Origin: an uncultured Luteimonas sp.
GTDB lineage: Bacteria; Pseudomonadota; Gammaproteobacteria; Xanthomonadales; Xanthomonadaceae
Length of the DNA: 64,000 bases
Direction: 5' to 3'
Assembly (NCBI GenBank): GCA_934541015.1
Contig: CAKTDC010000015.1
Span: 10,532 to 74,531 of the forward strand
The notes under the pieces were generated by a model. It made no database searches. It saw nothing but the letters and a program-made list of their open reading frames with translations, and was not told the DNA's origin. A program made the position numbers and the translations under genes. Below, piece by piece: positions 63,475-64,000 of this stretch (the stretch's first letter is position 1; every line of letters starts with the position of its first letter).

Positions 63475-64000
63475 ACGCGCACGATACCGCCGTGATCGAT
63501 GCCCGCGGCCTGCGCAAGACCTATCGCGGCAAGCCCGCGCTCGACGGCGCCAGCTTCCGCATCGAAGCCGGACGCATCGTCGGCCTGGTCGGGCCCAACG
63601 GCGCCGGCAAGACCACCGCCCTCAAGTCCGTGCTCGGGCTGATCTCCTTCGACGGCGAGCTGTCGGTCCTGGGCATGGACCCGCGCCGGGATCGCGACCG
63701 CTTGATGAACGAGGTCTGCTTCATCGCCGACGTCGCCGTGCTGCCGCGCTGGATGCGCGTGCGCGACGCGATCGCCTATGTCGAAGGCGTGCACCCGCGC
63801 TTCGACCGCGCCCGCTGCGAACGCTTCCTGGCCAACACCAGACTGACCCCGAAGATGCGGGTGCGCGAGATGTCCAAGGGCATGATCGTGCAGCTGCACC
63901 TGGCCCTGGTGATGGCGATCGACGCCCGCCTGCTGGTGCTGGACGAGCCCACGCTCGGCCTGGACATCCTCTACCGCAAGCAGTTCTACCAGCGCCTGCT
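63471..64000 (+). CDS. ABC transporter ATP-binding protein (truncated by window edge)
   Basis: 176 complete codons are visible and the frame runs off the right edge. Walker A is GPNGAGKTT (about 41-49), the signature region is atypical (MSKGMIVQLHLALVMA instead of LSGGQ), Walker B is LLVLDEPTLGLDI. The atypical signature is common in YtrB-like ATPases controlled by YtrA-type regulators, which export lipids, antibiotics or unknown substrates. It is coupled to the regulator; a permease gene is expected beyond the window. Confidence 0.92.
   Translation, partial: MNAHDTAVIDARGLRKTYRGKPALDGASFRIEAGRIVGLVGPNGAGKTTALKSVLGLISFDGELSVLGMDPRRDRDRLMNEVCFIADVAVLPRWMRVRDAIAYVEGVHPRFDRARCERFLANTRLTPKMRVREMSKGMIVQLHLALVMAIDARLLVLDEPTLGLDILYRKQFYQRL

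Overview
This 64 kb window is a high-GC chromosomal segment from a gammaproteobacterium of the Xanthomonadaceae/Lysobacteraceae type (Lysobacter, Luteimonas, Pseudoxanthomonas and relatives). The evidence is the gene order (recJ-rpfE-like-greA-carB, carA-dapB, dnaJ-dnaK-grpE-hrcA-recN-fur-bamE-rnfH-ratA-smpB-ssrA), an RpfE-type protein known from xanthomonads, a methionine synthase split into two genes, a bacterial kynurenine pathway, and intergenic arrays of GGGATTC-like heptamers. It is mostly core genome. I see no prophage, no insertion-sequence transposase, no rRNA or tRNA gene and no CRISPR array.

Layout. 1-1,618: the start of a membrane protein (probably LytTR type) facing away from a membrane acyltransferase. 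1,593-11,089: a minus-strand block carA - S9 peptidase - carB - greA - rpfE-like - recJ, mostly with ATGA overlaps; the secreted peptidase sits between the two carbamoyl-phosphate synthetase genes. 11,307-24,058: dapB, then the heat-shock operon hrcA-grpE-dnaK-dnaJ, recN, fur, bamE, rnfH-ratA, smpB, a CHASE/PAS histidine kinase and the tmRNA gene, so both partners of trans-translation lie about 2.4 kb apart. 24,266-31,223: a small membrane protein, an OmpA-type lipoprotein, a wax ester synthase/DGAT, dnaB, the rpsF-rpsR-rplI operon and an A-type Fe-S carrier. 31,315-35,028: asnS, two small unknown genes, a PaiB-like protein and nei.

35,200-42,672 holds tryptophan/kynurenine catabolism in two blocks: can - ridA-like - 3-hydroxyanthranilate dioxygenase - ACMS decarboxylase, and kynU - [GIY-YIG cassette] - kmo, separated by a membrane M23 peptidase and a repeat-rich spacer. 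Together the enzymes take kynurenine through 3-hydroxykynurenine and 3-hydroxyanthranilate to 2-aminomuconate. 42,779-54,371: sbcB, DUF2461, DUF2939, a 5'-nucleotidase, an unknown membrane protein, NAD kinase, the large NAD-dependent glutamate dehydrogenase and an acyl-CoA dehydrogenase. 54,503-59,291: an ArsR-methyltransferase regulator (SahR type) followed by split metH. 59,306-62,681: DUF2058, slyX, two FKBP-type isomerases and an exported glutathione peroxidase. 62,833-64,000: a small exported protein, a YtrA-type GntR regulator and an ABC ATPase cut by the window edge, behind a strong promoter/operator.

The three most notable observations are: (1) a 111-aa GIY-YIG nuclease gene bounded by 37-bp inverted palindromic repeats, inserted between kynU and kmo; (2) eleven genes that start about 6 nt after a -10-like hexamer and lack a visible Shine-Dalgarno, i.e. 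probable leaderless mRNAs; (3) GGGATTC-type repeat elements that supply the 3' ends of coding sequences (dnaK, the sahR-like gene).
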